Numbered from the stretch's first letter, positions 33,901-45,868 are shown. The stretch is 64,000 nucleotides of DNA from Montifringilla adamsi (GCA_017590115.1 JAGGNK010013559.1:1802305-1866304); one strand, 5' to 3'. Numbers and translations: made by a program. Notes: generated by a model from the letters alone, not told the origin.

Positions 33901-35291
33901 AAAATATCTGGGTGCTCATTGTGAATGAATGTCATCTCTTTTTTTAGCTTTGCTGTGGCTGCTGAGTCCCAGGGACTCGTGGCTCCCACCTGCTGCCTGG
34001 GGAGGTGTCAGGGCTGCTCGCTCTCTCTGCTCCCCTCATTGGAGTCTGTCCTGTGTCCAAAAGGAGGAAGTAAACCCCAAAATCTCTCTCCCAAGCTGGT
34101 CTGGGGGCACCTGCTGGGCAGGTGCTGGGTGCTGTGGGTCTGGCCTGATGAAGGGACTGGTGGGATACTGGTTTTAGTGGACTGGAGGGGATGTCCCTTA
34201 CCACAGCAGCCCTGCAGCAAGGCTCTCTGCCCAGGGTAATTCCAGTTTATTTATTGCCCTCTTTTCTCACCCTGGGTGTGCTCTGCCTGTGCTGTGTCAC
34301 CCCTCTGCTCTGCTGGCCCTGGGGACTTTGTCCTCCCAGCTAGTCTTGAATTTGGGGTGCATTTCTCCCTTTTTGGGTGTCCCTGTGCATTCTGAGCAGG
34401 AGTCTCAGCCTGCAGCTGCACATCCCAGACCTGACCATGTTGGGGTGAAACCATCTCCAGGTTCTGCTGTCTCCTTCCCAGGCAGGAATTGATTCAGCTC
34501 CAGGACTGCTGGTCCTGGAGGGCAGAGGGAAGGTTCTGAGGCAGGAAAACCAGACCTCTCTGAAAATCCACTCTGCTGTGGACAGTGCCCTGCTTGGAGG
34601 TCTGTAAATCCAGAGCAGACCCACGCCCAGAAATTGCAGTAATTTAATGGAGCTGGTTTCTAGATTGGCTCATCTCCATTCTGGCCACTGCAGCGATTGA
34701 ACTAAACTGATTTTCTTGGGGAATTCCTTGTTTGGGAGTGCTGGGATGCCCTGCTCTGCTGCCAGCCCACGGGGCAGTTTAACTGCCCTGGGGTGGTCCT
34801 TCCCGTGGGATTGTGCCCGGGTTAGAGCTGGGATTTATCCCACAGGAGCTCCAGGGTTTGTCTTGCCTCTCCCTGTTACAGTTTGGAGAACATGGGGTCC
34901 CTGCACTTGGGGCTGCCCCCATTCCCAGGGGACAGCTGGGGTCCGGCAGGGTCTGGGGGGTTATTTGCAGGGACAGAGAGGAGGGTCTGGGGTCTGCAAA
35001 CCGCCCGTGCTGCTGCCCGACACAGCCCAGAGCGGGCAGGGAGCCGAGCCCGCTGCAGTGTAAAATCCTGGTTCAGCAGCCAAGATCTCCGGTTTTCCCA
35101 CCCAAATAGAGTCTCGGCCAGAAGCCGGGCTGTCTCCAGGGCTGGGGTGTGCCGGATCCCCCCCGGATCCCCCCGGATCGTACCCTCAGGACCAGCCCGG
35201 GCCGGGATGGCTGCGGGCTCTGCCCGGCGGGTGGGAGAGGCTCGAGGGTCTCCCAGGCTGCGGATGCCCCCCGAGCCCCACCGAGATGCTC

Positions 35292-35309
35292 CACTGCCAT
35301 CTAGTGACA
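35292..35309 (-). promoter_or_regulatory. CTCF-type binding motif
   Basis: The minus strand reads TCACTAGATGGCAG, which fits 13 of 14 positions of the CTCF core consensus CCASYAGRKGGCRS; only the first base differs. It lies between ALX3 and SLC6A17. Motif evidence only. Confidence 0.55.
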
Positions 35310-35599
35310 ACGGGACCGCGACAAGGGTGGCACCGTCCCCGCTGCGTCCTCCCGGGGATAGCGGGGAGAGCGGAGCGGTCCTTCCGCAGGAAAAGGGGTT
35401 TCTCCTTCGCGGTGGATTCCTTCCCTGCAATCACAACCCGAACATCTCCAAACCGGGCTGTTCAATCTTAAAAACTGGGGTTTTTTCCCCACAGGAATTG
35501 AGGGGAATAAGGTGTCTGTGCAGCTTTGGCTGTAGGGATCCTACTTCCTCCAGCACCTCGGACATCCAGAGCATCCTTTCCTCCTCCTTCTCCCTCCCT

Positions 35600-36115
35600 C
35601 ATCAACACAGTTAAATTATTTAATGCCTTTAACATAATTAACACGTTGCAATCCTAAACTGCGAGCAGCTGCCCAGCCCTGCAATTTCTCCTTCCAGCTG
35701 CCCATTAATGCCTCCCTCCGGGCGATTAGAAGGAAGGAAAAGGCCACAAATCCCAGCCCTGCGCTGGAGGAGAGGGAAGGAACAGGGCAGAGGACTCGTG
35801 TGCATTAACATAACTCATCCACCGCAATCCCAGACTGCTTGGAGGCTGCTGAATCCCAGATTTATCCTGGTAATGCGCCCACAGCGGCTGTTTGTTAGTG
35901 CAAAGGTGTGTGCGAGGCTGGGGCGCTGCCCCGCTCCCTGCTTTTTGGAGGTGATTTATTTTTTGCTCCCTGGTTTTTGCAGGTGATTTATTTTTTGCGC
36001 TGTCTCACTCCTCAGTTCTCCACGGAAATCACCACGCGAGGATGATGCTGATACGCCTCCGATCTGTAATTCCCTTTGCATATGCTAATTGTGTAATTCG
36101 GAGAGGCAATTAGGC
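35600..36115. promoter_or_regulatory. Candidate conserved enhancer
   Basis: Non-repetitive, rich in developmental factor motifs: TTAACATAATTAA near 35628 and a related TTAACATAACT near 35805, each followed by a GCAATCC-type block; a TTTGCATATGCTAATT POU-type site at 36075-36090; TAATT at 36094-36098; and CAATTA at 36107-36112. Function inferred from motif density. Confidence 0.4.
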
Positions 36116-36258
36116 GGGAAAGGAGTTGGGAAGCGGGGCTGGATCGCTGTCCCGGGCTGGCTCTGCCCTGAGGCACACCAGGCAGAGCTGCCCTGTGCTT
36201 TCCCCATCCCCCTTTCGGTGCTGAGGCGTCGGATCCTCGATCCTCGGGTGTTGCGGTG

Positions 36259-36850
36259 TGTTGTCATGGTGTGCCTCAGTTTCCCCGGTCCCTCCCCTGA
36301 AGTTTCCTTCCCCAGGTGTCAATCACGTCTCCTTTCCCCCACCTTGACCCCTGCTGGGCACTGCCTATCAACCCAGAAGTTCCAGGGGAGCATTGAGTGA
36401 TTGACAGGTTCAAAGGATGCTCTCCACCCCCTGGGGGGCCATTGGCCCACCCAGGTGTCCCTCTCACCCGAGACCCCCCCCTTCCCCTGTACTAGGTTGG
36501 TGGTCCCTGTTTTCCCTCCCCTGCCCCGTGTAAAAGGACGGGCACCCCATGTGCTCGGGGAGTTCTCGTGGAGCTGTTACTGCACTCAGAGCCATGCGGC
36601 CCAGAATAAAAACTCTGGATTGACCCTCCATGGGGACCGACTCCTTCTTCACCATTGCCTTGAAAGGTTTCTCCAGCACAGGGAGGCCTGAGGAGTGACC
36701 CACTTCCACCAACGAGCCCAGCTGTAAGCACTGGAGCTCTGACGTGCCTGGACTCGTCCCCCCGGGCTCACAGCGAGCCAGAGCATCTCTGGGGTGCAGA
36801 ACACCTCAGGTGTGACTCTGGCTCTGCAGCTGGGGCCAGACAAGCCAAGG
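36259..36850 (+). mobile_element. Probable solo LTR of an endogenous retrovirus
   Basis: Non-coding segment with an LTR-like order: it starts TGTTGTCATGG, has a TATA-like 'gtgtaaaagg' at about 36528, and an AATAAA at about 36606-36611 ('agaataaaaactctgg'). The end is uncertain (near 36844) and no target-site duplication was established. It could also be a conventional promoter-like repeat. Confidence 0.45.
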
Positions 36851-39800
36851 TACGTCCTGTTCAGTAATATTCAATAAAATTCAATTTTCCTGTTCAGTAA
36901 AACCAATACTGGGGTTTTATCCTGGCTGTGGTGGCTCCCTCGGGAGCACCAGTCTGTTCCAGCCCCCCGTGTGCCAATGCTCCTCACGGGCAGGATCCCC
37001 CGTGCAGCTCAGACACCTCTCCTGTGAGCTCCTGTGTCTGTGATGTCCCCAGCCTGCCCCCTCCCTGTGATCCACCTTGGATAAACCTTCCTGGGCTGCT
37101 GGAAAAAGGAACGCGAAGTTCCAAGGGGCAGGGAGGGCTGGGAGCAGGATTTGATCCAAGATTAAGGATCCAATTTTCACCTGCAGCTTTTTCCTGTTGG
37201 TGCTCTCAGCTGGTTGTATTGAGCTGCTGGGTGAGTGACTTCTTTGGATGTAAAGTGGTGGTTTTAGTTTAAAGAATTATTTCTTTAAAGTTTAAAGAAT
37301 TTACTTCTTTAAATTCTTTTCATGTCAAACAATGACATTGTATTTTCCCAGCTGTACCTGGGAATCCTTCAGGCAGGTTTTTATTTTGGCCCTCAAAACA
37401 CAGGGCACTTATTCCCCTCCACATCCTCTTCACTGCCTCTGGACTCTCACCTCCACCAATGCCCACAGGTCCATCCCCATCTTTGGCTTTTTTGGGATAA
37501 TTTTCCCCAGGGGGATTAACAAGCAGCTCAGAGACTGAGCACTAACAGGCCCAGCCAGCTCCTCACACTGGCACCCAGCGCTGGATGAGTGCAGCTCTGG
37601 ATTTCAGCATCAGGAGGGGATTCAAACCCCAGGCACGGCACATTTGTCCTGCTGGCAGCTCTGATCCTGTTTGTAAACGCTGCAGTGAGGGATGTGCACT
37701 TCTGCTGCTTGTCTGAACCCTGGGCTTCCCAGCCAGATCCCTCCTGCCCTCTCACACCTCTGGCATGGGGAGAAGAGCTGCCTTTGCCCCTCTGAACCCC
37801 AACCCCAAAGGTTTTGCAGGATATAAATTGTCCCCTGTGATAGGGCAGCACAGACAGCTCAATATTCCCAGTGTGGAGCACTGGAAACCCCCAGGGGTGT
37901 CCGGAGCTGGGCCCACAGCTCCTGCTGGCTTTTCCTGGTCTGTGGGGACACGTGGCTGCAGCACTGTCTCTGCATTTCCCTCCCAGGACCGTCCCCGCTG
38001 TGAACAGCAATTAACAGGCTCTGGTTAATGGGATCCCCGATGGTTCTTGGCAGCTCCACCCAGCCCAGGAAGGGCTGGGGGGTCTTGGGGAGCCCGAGGA
38101 TTCCCTAAAGGGCAGGTGGTGCCCAGCTGTGAACCAGCAGCAGCCCCTGGACAGTGGATGCTGCCCGGTCTGAGTCCATCCATGCTGAGGAACTGACAGC
38201 TTTTTGCATGTGTGGTGAGGGAATAATTAACAGCAAGGAATAATTAACAGCTAGGGCTCCCCCCAGCCCCAACAAAGGGTAGAAGGGCTGTGGGGAGAAC
38301 GGTGGCTTGTTGTTATTGTTTGTGTTATGGCAGGGCTGGCACAAACACCTCATGGGCTGCAGCCCCTTTTGGTGGGGGGACCCCCAAACCCACCCAGAGT
38401 GGTGCAGCCTGGCAGGGGGTGCTGCTGGTCCCCCAGTGGGAGATCTCACACCCAGGAGGGATGCCCAAATTTTTATTTTATTTTATATTTTGACTTTCTT
38501 TCCTACCCATTGGCAGAGGTGATTTTGGGGTGTGGGGAAAGCAATGCTGCAGGGTTGGGAACCCTGGGTGAGGGTTTTGGGGGTCACAGGCACGAGGGCA
38601 GCAATGGGGAGCACAAGGGAGGTGTTGGGGATGCCGATGGATCACAAGAAGCTGCTGTGGGGAGCAGAGGGATATTTATAGCCTGGAGCAGAGCTCAGCA
38701 GCCCCAGGTACACGTCAAGCCCTCCAGCTGAGGCATCCTTAAAAAGCTGCGAGGCATCGGGCTTCTGCCGGGTTATGTGAAGCCTCTGCAGCTGCTCCCA
38801 GCAGCTTTTCTTCCCCCTGCTCCAGCAGGCTCTGCCGGCGATGGTCACCGGCGGTTCCCCGGCCCCGGGGGTGGTTTGGTGCCGGAGCCATCCCTGGCAG
38901 GCGCCGCTCTCCAGCTCAGCCCCGCAAAACGCGGCTCTGCCCTCGGCCCGGGGCTGCTCAGGGCTGGGCTCACCCTGCCCCGCTCCCGGCTGTTCCCTGG
39001 TGCTGGGACCGGCTCCCCTCGGCGGCAGCCCCTGCAGAGGAGCCGAGGCAGCGGAGCTGGAGCGAGCCCGAGCGATGAAAAGCACCCGCAGCAGATGGTC
39101 GGTGCCGTCTGGCTCCCCGCCGCCGCCTCCTCGCTCTTCCTCGCCTCATTCTCTCTCCCGACTCCTCTTATTCTTCTATTTTGCTGATTTATCCCCCCGA
39201 GGAATTCCCAGCCAAGCAGGACCCCCACATTCTCCTGCACCCCCAGCCCCTATTCTCACCCAGTGCACGGCGCAAAGCCAAAGCTTCAGCTGCTGAGGAA
39301 TTGAGGTGAGGGCACAGCTCCTACGAGGGGAAACTGAGGCACGGAGGAGGCTGCGACCTGCTGGTTCCACCCGACCTTCCTCTCCCAGCTGCGGAGAGGC
39401 TGCCACGTATTTTGTGTTCTTGGCTCCAGCCCTGAGCATCTTTTTGAAGGAGCTGTAAATTGTAGGTGCCAAAGAGAAGGGAAGGTTAGAACATCCATAA
39501 AACCAGCCTGTCTGGATGATTTATCTCCCTCTGCACCCCTAAACTCTTCCCTTGACTCCCCAGATCCCGGATTGTTCTCAGCCCCAGGGGTTAAATCTCC
39601 AGGCGGCTCAGCCAAAACGGAGCACCAAGTCTCTGAAAAGGCCACGGGCTTTGCAATCCCATCACAAACACGAACCTCTCCCGTCCCCCCTCTGCCCGGG
39701 GACCCCCGGTGGCCGCATTCCTCCGCGGTCCCTTTCTCCCCGAGCCCTGCAGCGGGGACGATCCCGGCCTCCGAAAGCTGCATTGTTTGTTCGGGGGGTT

Positions 39801-40437
39801 GATTTCCCGGGTTGTTTGTCTCCTCGCCTCCTCTCTTTGGCGGTGCCAGCTGTGCTGGCCGCCCGCAGCTCCTGGCGGGTGGCAGCGGCCGCTCCGGCGC
39901 GGACAATGGAGCGTGCTGCGGGCTGGGCACGGCTCCGTGCGCCCGGGCCAGCGGGAAGGGACGGGCACCGACAGGCGGAGGCTGCTTGGATGGATTCCCT
40001 CTAAAGGCTGAGCCGCCTGGGGGTTTCCACTGGAAGATCTGCCCCTCAGTGGAGGTGCTCGTTCCGGGGGATGCCCGTGGGAGGGTGGTCCCAGCGGGGA
40101 TCCTGAAGCTCTGTGGGCTCTTGGATAGGGAGCAAACTCCTGAGGCCCAGAATAAATCCTTCCCTGATGCCATCAAGTGTTGCTTGATCTCAGCGCTGGC
40201 TCCAGCTTCCCTTGGCTCCGGGTGGTGCTGGAGCCGCGGGAGAAGGGATGGGGCAGGGCAGAGGAACATCCACTTGGAGCCAGCTCGGAAAGCTCTGGGA
40301 GAAAGGAGGAGAGACCAGAAACAAGGGAGGATGGAGCAGGTACAAACCAGCCCCTAAACCCCAGCCAGCCCTGCTCTTCCCGGCAGGAAGCTCTGGCTGG
40401 GAGCACCTCCTGTCACATCTCCCCTCGGCCGAGCCAC

Positions 40438-40692
40438 CTCCTGCTGCCCTGTTAATAATCCCCACCCTGTTCCCACTCGGTTTGGGGGAGAAAGCTGCCT
40501 CTGGGAGCTGTTCCACCCGCGGAGGAGGCACTAAGGTGGGTTAGAGAGGCGGCTGTCTCCTCCCAGAGACACAGGAGGGGGCTGGGGGTAGATGAGATGG
40601 GGAGAGCAGCTCCCTCCCGATGTGCCTGGGGGGAGATTCATTCATCCTTGGAGGTGCTCCTTGGAGATGCCCATTCATGCCTGGTTTCTGGC
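40438..40692 (+). repeat. Duplicated segment C, copy 1
   Basis: About 250 bp, roughly 90% identical by eye to 45610-45868: 'ccctgttaat', 'agctgttccacccgcggagg', 'aggcactaaggtgggt', 'ggctgggggtagatgagatg', 'cagctccctcccgatg', 'ggggggagattcattcatcc', 'cattcatgcctggtttctg'. Both copies are in direct orientation. Confidence 0.9.
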
Positions 40693-40711
40693 ACCCTCGT
40701 TCCCCCCACCC

Positions 40712-40755
40712 TTTTCATCCTTAGGGCTCCAGGAAAGGAGCCCTAAGGATGAAAA
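40712..40755. other. Perfect 19-bp inverted repeat (hairpin)
   Basis: TTTTCATCCTTAGGGCTCC at 40712-40730 and its exact reverse complement at 40737-40755, separated by AGGAAA. It starts 20 bp after the end of duplicated segment C copy 1 and is not present at copy 2. Confidence 0.95.
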
Positions 40756-42626
40756 TCCCCCCTCGGGGCGCCTTGCCAAGCTGCAGGAAATGTTGCCCGG
40801 CCTGAAAACCCCCCTGTCCTGGCATCCTGCAAAGCTGCCTCGGTGCGGGATGCTCAAGGCACGACCCCGCGCCCCTGGAGGGGTGGGACACGCAGAGCTC
40901 ATCCCAGGAGGTGCTGCTGGGGCAGGATCGCTCCTCCACGCTCTCCCGAGCCTGATCCCTTCCCCCGGCCCTGTTGCAGGCGGGCTGGGGCTGATGCTGG
41001 ACGGGAGAGCAGAAGCAGCCCCGGGGCTGACGAGGGGAGCTGCCTTGGCTGCTGCCAGCCGTGGTGGGGAGCTTGGCTCTGCCCGCTGCATGGGAGCAGG
41101 GATGGCATCCAGGCTCTTCTCTCCAGCAGCGTTCCACATTCCTTGGGGCTTTTTCTGTCCTTAAAGCTCGTTGAGGACCTTGGAGGGTTGAGGGGCACCA
41201 AGGAGGGAGGGGAGGGCAGGGCAGCTCATCCCAAGCCGCCTGTCTTTACGTGGATGATCGTTTCCAGCTGAATTGCTGTGATGGGAGGGTTTTTTTCTGT
41301 TTGTTTTTTGGTTTTTTAATCAGCTGCTTTAGTCCTCCCAGTGACCTCTCCCAGCCCTGAGCCCTCCTGTGCCTGTACAGCTCGAGTGGGGGCTGGATCA
41401 CAGACTGAGACATTCTGTTACAGGACAGCTGTGGAAACATCTGGCTGGGTGATCCAAACAGAAAACCTGGGCTGTGCCCAGCGTTCAGGGTAAGGAAACA
41501 GTCTCTTAGCCAGGTGTTTTGGGTTTATTTCAGACCAGGGGTGCTCTCAGGGCTCTCTGTGCCATGTAGGAGTCAGTGGGCATTCCTACAGCACCTCCTG
41601 GCTTTGGGGACATCCGGGGAAGAACAAAGAGCACTTGTGTGCCTGGTGCTGGCACTGGGATCCAGCAGATGTGCTGAGACAGAGCTGCAGGTGAGAATTC
41701 CCAGCAGAGGGAAAACAGGCTGGATCATTGCCCGCTCTGCTCCCCATCAGTCATGGCCCAGCACAAACTGCTGGGTCAGAGGGGTGGGAGGCTCGGGTGA
41801 AGCTCTCTGGGGGTGTTTCAGGGATGAGCTGTGTGAGCTCCAAGCTCAGTTCATGCTGTGCTGCAGCACTGCCAAGCCGTGCCTGGCCACCAGAGCCAGC
41901 ACAGCACCTGTGCTGCTCTGTCCCTGCCCAGGTCCTTTGCCTCAGGGGGCTGGAGGGGCTCCAGCCTGGGACAGGAGGAATTTGGAGGCTTGATGCTGGT
42001 TTGGGGCAGGATGCAGCACTTCATTTGATCCAGGAGTGCAGCTGGGGTGGAGAGGAAGGGAGAGGGTCTGGTTTGATGGGGCTTTTCAAGGTGGTCTGTC
42101 AGGACACAGGAAGGATTTTTCATTTGTGCCAAGCTCCAAAAAGAAGAAGGGAGCAGGATGAACCCACCACCCTGCGTGGATCCATCCCTGTTGCCTTGTT
42201 CCCCACACCCACCCTGTGGGGCTGATGGACCCATCCTGCCCCAGTCTGGTTGCTGGGTGAGCTGAGCATCTCACAGCCTGCTTTTCCCCCTTTTCCCTGT
42301 TCTCCCAAAGGGATCATTAACACCTCCCTGCTCCTCAGCTGAGGGGTGACCTGGCTGTGGGGAGCCAGCGCTGCAGGGAATGGGGGAGATTCAGGCCAGG
42401 GTGGCTCCATGCCTGCAGGGAGAAGCTGAAAAGGAGATTTGGGAACGGTTTTGCCTGGAAACTTATAGAAAGCAGCATCCTGGGGAAGCAGGTGTGACGT
42501 CAAACTCAGCGCTTAAAATATACCCAGGGCAAAATCACATGGCAGCTGGTGAAACAGGAGCTCTGAGTCCCAGGGGAGCCTTGGGGATCTGTGCTCCTGC
42601 TGAAGCTGCCTCCCAGCCCTTGCCAT

Positions 42627-43115
42627 TGACATTATAGGGATAAAACGTTTCTAAAACCATGGGATATTCAGGGGAGTTGGAAAGAAAGGTTGGGCCTGGT
42701 AGGCCCTGGGAAAATGTTGGGCTTTACTGGATCATGCAAAACTGCACCTGTATAATCATTTAATGACTGTGATAAAAGATAGGATGGTTATGTGATAGAT
42801 TATATGATTGTTAAATGCAATGATTGTTTGGTAATTGGATATAATTATTGTTTAATCGTAACAAGAATCATGAGAAACGATGTTTGGGGGGTTTGATGAA
42901 ATTACAAAAATCCATGCTTGGGTGAAATCAATGTATACAATAAAACAACATAAGTTTAATAATTAATATGTAGTTATATAATAAGGGTATAAAAACGTGT
43001 TCATCCTGAACCCATGGCAGAGTCAGATTGGGTCTGTGCCCCTGACACCCAGAGCTCTTCAATAAAAGCACCTGCATACAATCATTCTGTGATTGTGTGT
43101 TCCTGAACGCTGACA
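42627..43115 (+). mobile_element. Solo LTR of an endogenous retrovirus
   Basis: Begins TGACATTATAGGG and ends CGCTGACA. CCAT lies immediately outside both ends (42623-42626 and 43116-43119), a possible 4-bp target-site duplication. Promoter layout is classical: TATAAAAA at 42988-42995, AATAAA at 43061-43066, then a short U5. No internal viral genes flank it. Confidence 0.7.
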
Positions 43116-43138
43116 CCATGAGCAGGGAGCTGCTCTGC

Positions 43139-43310
43139 CAGGCTGGGGACAGCAGGGAGGGCTGGGGACAGTGAGAAGGGCTGGGGACAGTGAGGAGGGC
43201 TGGGGACAGTGAGAAGGGCTGGGGACAGCAGGGAGGGCTGGGGACAGTGAGGAGGGCTGGGGACAGCAGGGAGGGCTGGGGACAGTGAGGAGGGCTGGGG
43301 ACAGCAGGTG
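43139..43310. repeat. 19-bp minisatellite, nine units
   Basis: Tandem units of the form 'gggctggggacagtgagga', with variants ending 'cagggagg' or 'tgagaa'. The array starts 24 bp after the LTR end. Confidence 0.95.
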
Positions 43311-45609
43311 GCCGCCTGGTTCCCATCTGCTCCCACAGCCGGGGCTGCACGGCCCTGCGGCAATTTTTGGGTGACTTCTGTTGGAAGCAGCTACTGCTGG
43401 GGACTGGCTGGATGGTGTCTGGCTGCTTCTCATTAGCTGGGTAGAAAATGGTGCTGGGTGCCAAGTTGCTGAGGGTCACCTCCCCAGAGGGACAGGGATG
43501 ATGAGCAGCTCGGGAGGGTTGGCTCAGGAGCCCAGGACATGCTTTTTCCATATGGAAGATGCAGGCTGGGGTAAAAATCCTCTGGTTTTGGCACTTTGAG
43601 CCCTGTCGAGACCACCAGGCAGGTTTGCACGGTCAGGGAACTGCAGGAAACAAGCCAAGTGCTGGTTTGGGCAGCATCAGACAAAACCATTGTGAACTCC
43701 CTCCCTGCAGGGCTGTGTCCTCCCTTTGGGCCTTGGCGTTAATATCAAACTGGTATTAAAGTTTCTGCTCTGTTTCCATGATACATGAATGCTTAAAAAA
43801 TGTAACATGCAAAAATGTAAAAAGGAATGATAAAAAAATGTAAAATATATTATCTTAGCTTCCTCAAACACTTACTGTTGATATATTGATTGTATAATGT
43901 GAATGTATTGATTTTTATGATAAGCATTATTTATAAAGTATTGTTATTATATTTTTAGCCAGCTCTCATCTGCTTTACCATCTCCTTGCATGATCACCTC
44001 CAAGACACGTGTCGCTTTCAGGATCTTTCTTTTTGTTCTCTGCTGACATCTTATAGCAAGCCCCACTCAGAGAAGCCAGCCCCAGGTCAGGCTGAGATCT
44101 CTCTTTGCACCTCCAGGAACAAGCAGCACGGTCGGCAGTGCCTGTGCAAGGAGATCTGAGGCTGAGCAGCCTTTGAAAGGGTTTCATTTTTATTTTCATT
44201 TCCAAGGACAAAATGTCCAAGGACCACACAGCTCCCCAGAGTGGGTCCAGGCACTGAGACCATCCCAGATCCCAACTCAGGCCTCTGTGCGAGGCAGAGA
44301 GGGCTGGACCCAGCTGTGAGAGAGGGATCTGGGGGTCTGTCCCACTGGAAACCCTCCAGGGAGATGGAGCTGGCTCAGATGGGCCCTGCAGGCAGCCAGG
44401 GGCAGCACCGGAGGTCTGGTGTGGGGATCGTCCAAGCTATGGGAAAAACCTTAAAAAATCTCTCTGAGATCACCCAAATCCCTTCCAAAAATGCATCCAG
44501 GCCACCAAAAGCACCTGGAAATGCAGTGACAGGCGGAGCTGGAGCGGTGCCACCCGGCCCTGGCGCTCCTGAGCTCGCCCCGTTGCACAACATCGCCCCG
44601 GCCGCGGCTGCCCCGCCGGCAGCTTGGCATGTGGAGAAAATTAAGACCAGAACTCTGGAGCAGCAGCTCTTTAAAGCATGTCCCACTGCTTGGAGCCCTT
44701 CCCAGGGGCCGTGGGACATGGTTCTCATTCCTCTGCCTGGGCTGGGGTTTATTATTTTTCCCTCTATTGTGCAGAGTCCCCTTTATTCCCTGCATGCCTG
44801 TCCCCTGGGGCCGAGGGAAGCAGCGTGGTTTTCTTGTGCTCAGACATGGCTTGCTGCCTCCTCCCAACCACCCTTTTGTCTTTCAGACATGATCTCTAGG
44901 CCAAAAGTAGATGATCCCTGCACCTTCCAGGGCTGGAGACACACAGCCTACAGGTGAGTGCATGGAGGGGCACCGGGCTGGCTTAATTACAGCCCCTGAT
45001 AAAGGGAGATGATGCTTTTAAAGGCAATTTTCTCTGTGTTTCCTGATGTTTCCAGCTGGGGATGTCTGCCATCAACCCCTTTTTTGGGGACATGCTGCCC
45101 TGTGGTGCTGTCATCCCACTCTTGAGTGACCCAAGAGGCTTGGAAGTGCCACCAGGTCTGTGTGTGCTCGAGGGTCACAGGCTCAAGCTGTCCCTGAGGA
45201 AGGGGCATCTCTGTGGTGGGGAAGGCAAATCCAAGGGGAATGCCCTGCTTGGGATCCAGCCATGCTGCAGCCTCTCCCATTCTTGGACACATCTCTTTGC
45301 CTCATGGGATGAGAGAAACATCCTGGCAGAGAGAGTTGGGACTGGGATTCTTGGGTGGAAAATGCTCTGTAAGAGCCAGAAATTCCTCTGCTCTGAGTCA
45401 GGCTGGGTTCTCCTTTCCCCGGGTCTGCTCCTTCGCATCCTTGTTTGCAGTTCTGGCCCTGAATGAGCCACGACAGGCCCTGGCTTTGCAGGCAAATTCG
45501 TATTTAGAAACCAGAGGGCTTTATCCCCTGCAATTATTATCACTTGAATGTAGGTCGGCTTGACAGCTTAGGTGGAAAATCATCTTCAGAGCGTTCTGGC
45601 ACTCTGCAC

Positions 45610-45868
45610 TCACTGTCCTGTTAATCCCCACCCTGCTCCCACTTGGTTTTGGGGGAGAAGCTGCCTTTGGGAGCTGTTCCACCCGCGGAGGAGGCACTAA
45701 GGTGGGTCATAGAGGCGGCCGCCTCCTCCCAGAGGCACAGGAGGGGGCTGGGGGTAGATGAGATGGGGAGAGCAGCTCCCTCCCGATGCTCCGAAATGCC
45801 TGGGGGGAGATTCATTCATCCCTGCGCTCCTTGGAGGTGTCCATTCATGCCTGGTTTCTGTCCATCCC
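45610..45868 (+). repeat. Duplicated segment C, copy 2
   Basis: Partner of 40438-40692, 5.2 kb away in the same orientation, sharing all blocks in order. A short insertion ('ctccgaa') follows the shared 'ccctcccgatg'. It diverges after 'cctggtttctg'. Confidence 0.9.

Larger units (their letters stand above)
28909..36258. other. ALX3-SLC6A17 intergenic region, middle part
   Basis: No convincing gene. It includes CR1 pieces near 30.2 and 30.7-31.0 kb, the CTCF-like motif at 35.3 kb and the candidate enhancer at 35.6-36.1 kb. Open frames around 32.6-33.6 kb are compositional only. Otherwise nothing recognised. Confidence 0.6.
36851..42626. other. ALX3-SLC6A17 intergenic region, right-middle part
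   Basis: No convincing gene. A CpG-rich stretch at about 38830-39960 with SOX-like CATTGT and ACAATG motifs (39780, 39904) may be regulatory. It also holds duplicated segment C copy 1 and the 40.7-kb hairpin. Remaining sequence appears unique and featureless by eye. Confidence 0.55.

Noticed and set aside
39286..40269. 327-codon minus-strand open frame
   Set aside because: Lies in a CpG-rich stretch where long frames arise by chance; no domain, no upstream promoter evidence.
43139..43310. CRISPR-like array
   Set aside because: Units are contiguous with no spacers and the genome is vertebrate; it is a minisatellite.
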